Source: Flavihumibacter profundi (lineage in GTDB: Bacteria > Bacteroidota > Bacteroidia > Chitinophagales > Chitinophagaceae). Taken from it: a DNA stretch of 64,000 nucleotides. The DNA is taken from assembly GCF_020076305.1 (NCBI RefSeq), contig NZ_JAIQXE010000002.1, positions 1 to 64,000 on the forward strand, in the 5' to 3' direction. Under the pieces are notes generated by a model. That model did no database searches. It was not told where the DNA came from and was given only the letters and a program-made list of their open reading frames with translations. This document shows, one piece after another, positions 62,534 through 64,000 of this stretch; positions within the stretch are counted from its first letter, which is position 1, and the number at the start of each line of letters is the position of its first letter. The position numbers and the translations under genes were made by a program.

Positions 62534-63577
62534 TCAGGTAAACTCAATTTTGCGGGTACGGCTTTTGAGCAATTGAATGACCTCTTCATCATTATGGTAA
62601 CGGTTGCCAATGTTTACAAAATTCTTTGCAAGTAAATCGTAGCGCTTTCGCATCAGGTAAATAAACACATGCAGAAAATGGATGCCATCAAATACAATGG
62701 CATCATTCCGGGAATAATCATTTATTGTTTTCTGAAAAAATAGGGGATGCTCTGTCCAGTGCATGGCTGGTTTAATATGATGACTAATGTGATACCCATC
62801 GTTCCAGCACTTGTGGTTGTAATTTGTATTGATGCAGGTGACACTGTTGCGGTAAGCATTTGCCGGATCATCAGCGGAAACAAAAGCATGTTGGGCCCAG
62901 TTACCAATAAATGCAATTAGGCGGTATAGAATGAAGGGGATGATAAAAACAACAAATGTTGCTTTAAAACTGATGAAGCTTAAAACAACACATAAGAAGA
63001 TAAAAAGAAGTTCGCCACGCACAGTGCTTTCTAAAAGTTTGTTACGCTTTTTCCTGAAAAAATAGGCGGCAAGATCATAGGAACCGCGCACAAAAAAAGT
63101 ACCAATATAATGAGCAAATCCTTTTAGCGAATCGCGCTGGTAAGGCATGGTTGAGCTTTCATCTTCTTCAAGATTGTTTTCAGGATGATGCATACCAATA
63201 TGATGTGCATAATATGTTTCGGGCCCGTGACCGAAAAATGGAGCAATCACCCAGGGAAGATAATAATTGAGTACCTGGTATTTTTTCTTAAAAAAAGCGC
63301 GATGGCTGGTGCAATGTAACATTAAGCCGAATGGTCCCTTGAAAGTAATGTTGTTCAAATACTGGTAAACAACAGCCGCTAAAGCCCACCACCAGCCATG
63401 AACAAATGGCAGGTAGAGAAGAACAGCAAGTGGTATTAATGTAAACGTTATTTTAATTGTTAGATAAATAAACGGAAGGTCACGCTCATCGCGGAGAAAT
63501 TTTAAAAAGAATTTATCGGTACTGTTAAATGGTGCCGGCGTATAAACCGGATCGGTAATGGCTTGCAAATTTTTCAT
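62534..63577 (-). CDS. membrane fatty acid desaturase
   Basis: A 347-residue protein with four to six membrane helices and three histidine boxes: 'LHCTSHRAFF' (H-x3-H), 'YYAHHIGMHHPENN' (H-x3-HH) and 'GYHISHHIKPAMHW' (H-x2-HH). These bind the di-iron centre that inserts a double bond, or hydroxylates, an acyl chain or related lipid. Substrate and position are not predictable. It is transcribed away from the terminator at 63651. Confidence 0.87.
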   Translation of the reverse strand: MKNLQAITDPVYTPAPFNSTDKFFLKFLRDERDLPFIYLTIKITFTLIPLAVLLYLPFVHGWWWALAAVVYQYLNNITFKGPFGLMLHCTSHRAFFKKKYQVLNYYLPWVIAPFFGHGPETYYAHHIGMHHPENNLEEDESSTMPYQRDSLKGFAHYIGTFFVRGSYDLAAYFFRKKRNKLLESTVRGELLFIFLCVVLSFISFKATFVVFIIPFILYRLIAFIGNWAQHAFVSADDPANAYRNSVTCINTNYNHKCWNDGYHISHHIKPAMHWTEHPLFFQKTINDYSRNDAIVFDGIHFLHVFIYLMRKRYDLLAKNFVNIGNRYHNDEEVIQLLKSRTRKIEFT

Positions 63578-63650
63578 TGTAATTATGCTGGCTAATTATA
63601 GAAGGTACTAATAATAATTCCTTTACCCAAAACTCAAATATAAATCAAAA

Positions 63651-63674
63651 ATCCCCAGGCAAAAGCCCGGGGAT
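63651..63674 (-). terminator. intrinsic terminator for the right-edge gene
   Basis: ATCCCCAGGC, loop AAAA, GCCCGGGGAT: a 10-base stem with one mismatch. On the minus strand it is followed by TTTTTGATTT, so it should end transcription of the gene at 63736-63999. Confidence 0.72.
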
Positions 63675-63684
63675 GTTCCAACTT

Positions 63685-63725
63685 CAACCCCGCCTTCCTT
63701 CCCGAAGGAGGCGGCGGCCGGGTTG
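63685..63725. terminator. second GC-rich hairpin before the right-edge gene stop
   Basis: CAACCC pairs with GGGTTG at the outside, and CCGCCTTCCTTC pairs with GAAGGAGGCGG inside. It lies between the right-edge stop (63736) and the terminator at 63651. On the + strand it is followed by ATTTTTTATT, so it may end plus-strand read-through. Confidence 0.55.
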
Positions 63726-63735
63726 ATGGTATTTT

Positions 63736-63999
63736 TTATTGCAGGACAGAACTGAGTATCATCAATGGGGAGACTTCTGCATCATTGATTTTTCGGATTT
63801 TTCCTAACACGGTGTTTTCTTCTTCATCATTTTTATCTTCCTCATCACCTGGTGTTGATATGGATGTCTTGGATTTAATGATTATAGTGTCTTTCTTTTC
63901 TTTCTTGTCTGGCCCTTTGTATTCATAGTCCTTGCTTTTGTCTTTTAATTCGCCTTCGCCTTCTATGATTACGCCCTTATCATCGATTTTAAATTTGAA
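63736..63999 (-). CDS. C-terminal part of an unknown acidic/charged protein (runs off right edge)
   Basis: The minus strand is open from the edge to the TAA at 63736-63738, 87 residues, very rich in Lys, Asp and Glu ('KDKSKDYEYKGPDKKEKKD', 'GDEEDKNDEEENTVLG'), ending 'NDAEVSPLMILSSVLQ'. I do not recognise the family; the gene start lies beyond the window. Confidence 0.55.
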   Translation of the reverse strand, partial: FKFKIDDKGVIIEGEGELKDKSKDYEYKGPDKKEKKDTIIIKSKTSISTPGDEEDKNDEEENTVLGKIRKINDAEVSPLMILSSVLQ

Positions 64000-64000
64000 C

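Noticed and set aside
1-64000. tRNA or rRNA genes as integration targets
   Set aside because: I saw no cloverleaf with a conserved T-loop (GTTCRANNC) and acceptor stem and no rRNA segments, although a manual scan could miss a divergent tRNA.

Overview
The window reads as chromosome of a Bacteroidota bacterium, most likely of the Chitinophagaceae type. Supporting signs are -7 boxes of the TAnnTTTG form, weak ribosome binding sites, lipoproteins and Tat-signal enzymes typical of that group, FecR/DUF6266-like proteins, a quinol nitric oxide reductase cluster and many glycan-active enzymes. No rRNA, tRNA or CRISPR array was seen.

Region 1 (1-2242) is decayed. It holds the start of an IS256-like transposase at the left edge, short direct repeats, a frameshifted DUF6266-like gene and two degenerate FecR/anti-sigma-like genes.

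Region 2 (about 2243-12690) is the unusual part. Nearly every gene is on the + strand, AT-rich and unrelated to its neighbours. Each is followed by a structured block of about 100-205 bases that begins with an RYYYAAC-like heptamer and ends with a GTTRRRY-like heptamer, with inner arms that pair. That is the architecture of integron attC sites, so I interpret the stretch as a cassette array without an integrase in view (CALIN-like). Cargo: a DUF4265 protein, an HNH endonuclease, a GHKL-ATPase fused to a RecB-like nuclease (the best candidate for an undescribed defence protein), an IS110 relic cut exactly at an attC edge, a membrane SRPBCC protein, a BNR-repeat lipoprotein, a MORN/YwqK-like lipoprotein, a 5'-truncated HNH gene fused to half an attC site, a gene split by one amber codon, and an unknown 191-residue protein.

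Region 3 (12731-24987) has a Crp/Fnr regulator and cupin, a clan-A glycoside hydrolase, a cytochrome c lipoprotein, a TPR histidine kinase without its ATPase domain, a prolyl oligopeptidase remnant, and a GH2 / Gfo-Idh-MocA / GH32 carbohydrate block.

Region 4 (24989-34267) is a nitric oxide / nitrosative stress cluster: norB, an unknown 604-residue protein, then a tight operon of ric, hemerythrin, DUF1858-DUF2249, a NnrS-like membrane protein, a DUF59 factor and an Rrf2 regulator. A second Rrf2 gene diverges from norB. Two palindromes overlap promoter-like boxes here.

Region 5 (34423-49474) holds a PQQ sugar dehydrogenase fused to PKD and cytochrome c domains, a sugar isomerase, an aldo/keto reductase, a phytanoyl-CoA dioxygenase-like protein, an AraC regulator, an ABC permease, an acyltransferase, a polysaccharide lyase-like protein, a cation/proton antiporter, a CPBP protease and a saccharopine dehydrogenase-like protein.

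Region 6 (49649-64000) has ssb, a Pif1-like helicase, an EamA transporter, an arsenic operon (arsR, arsM, a GNAT remnant, arsC), feoB, comB, a ChbG-like deacetylase, a pentapeptide-repeat protein, gcvT, a NarL-type regulator, a fatty acid desaturase and a gene cut by the right edge.
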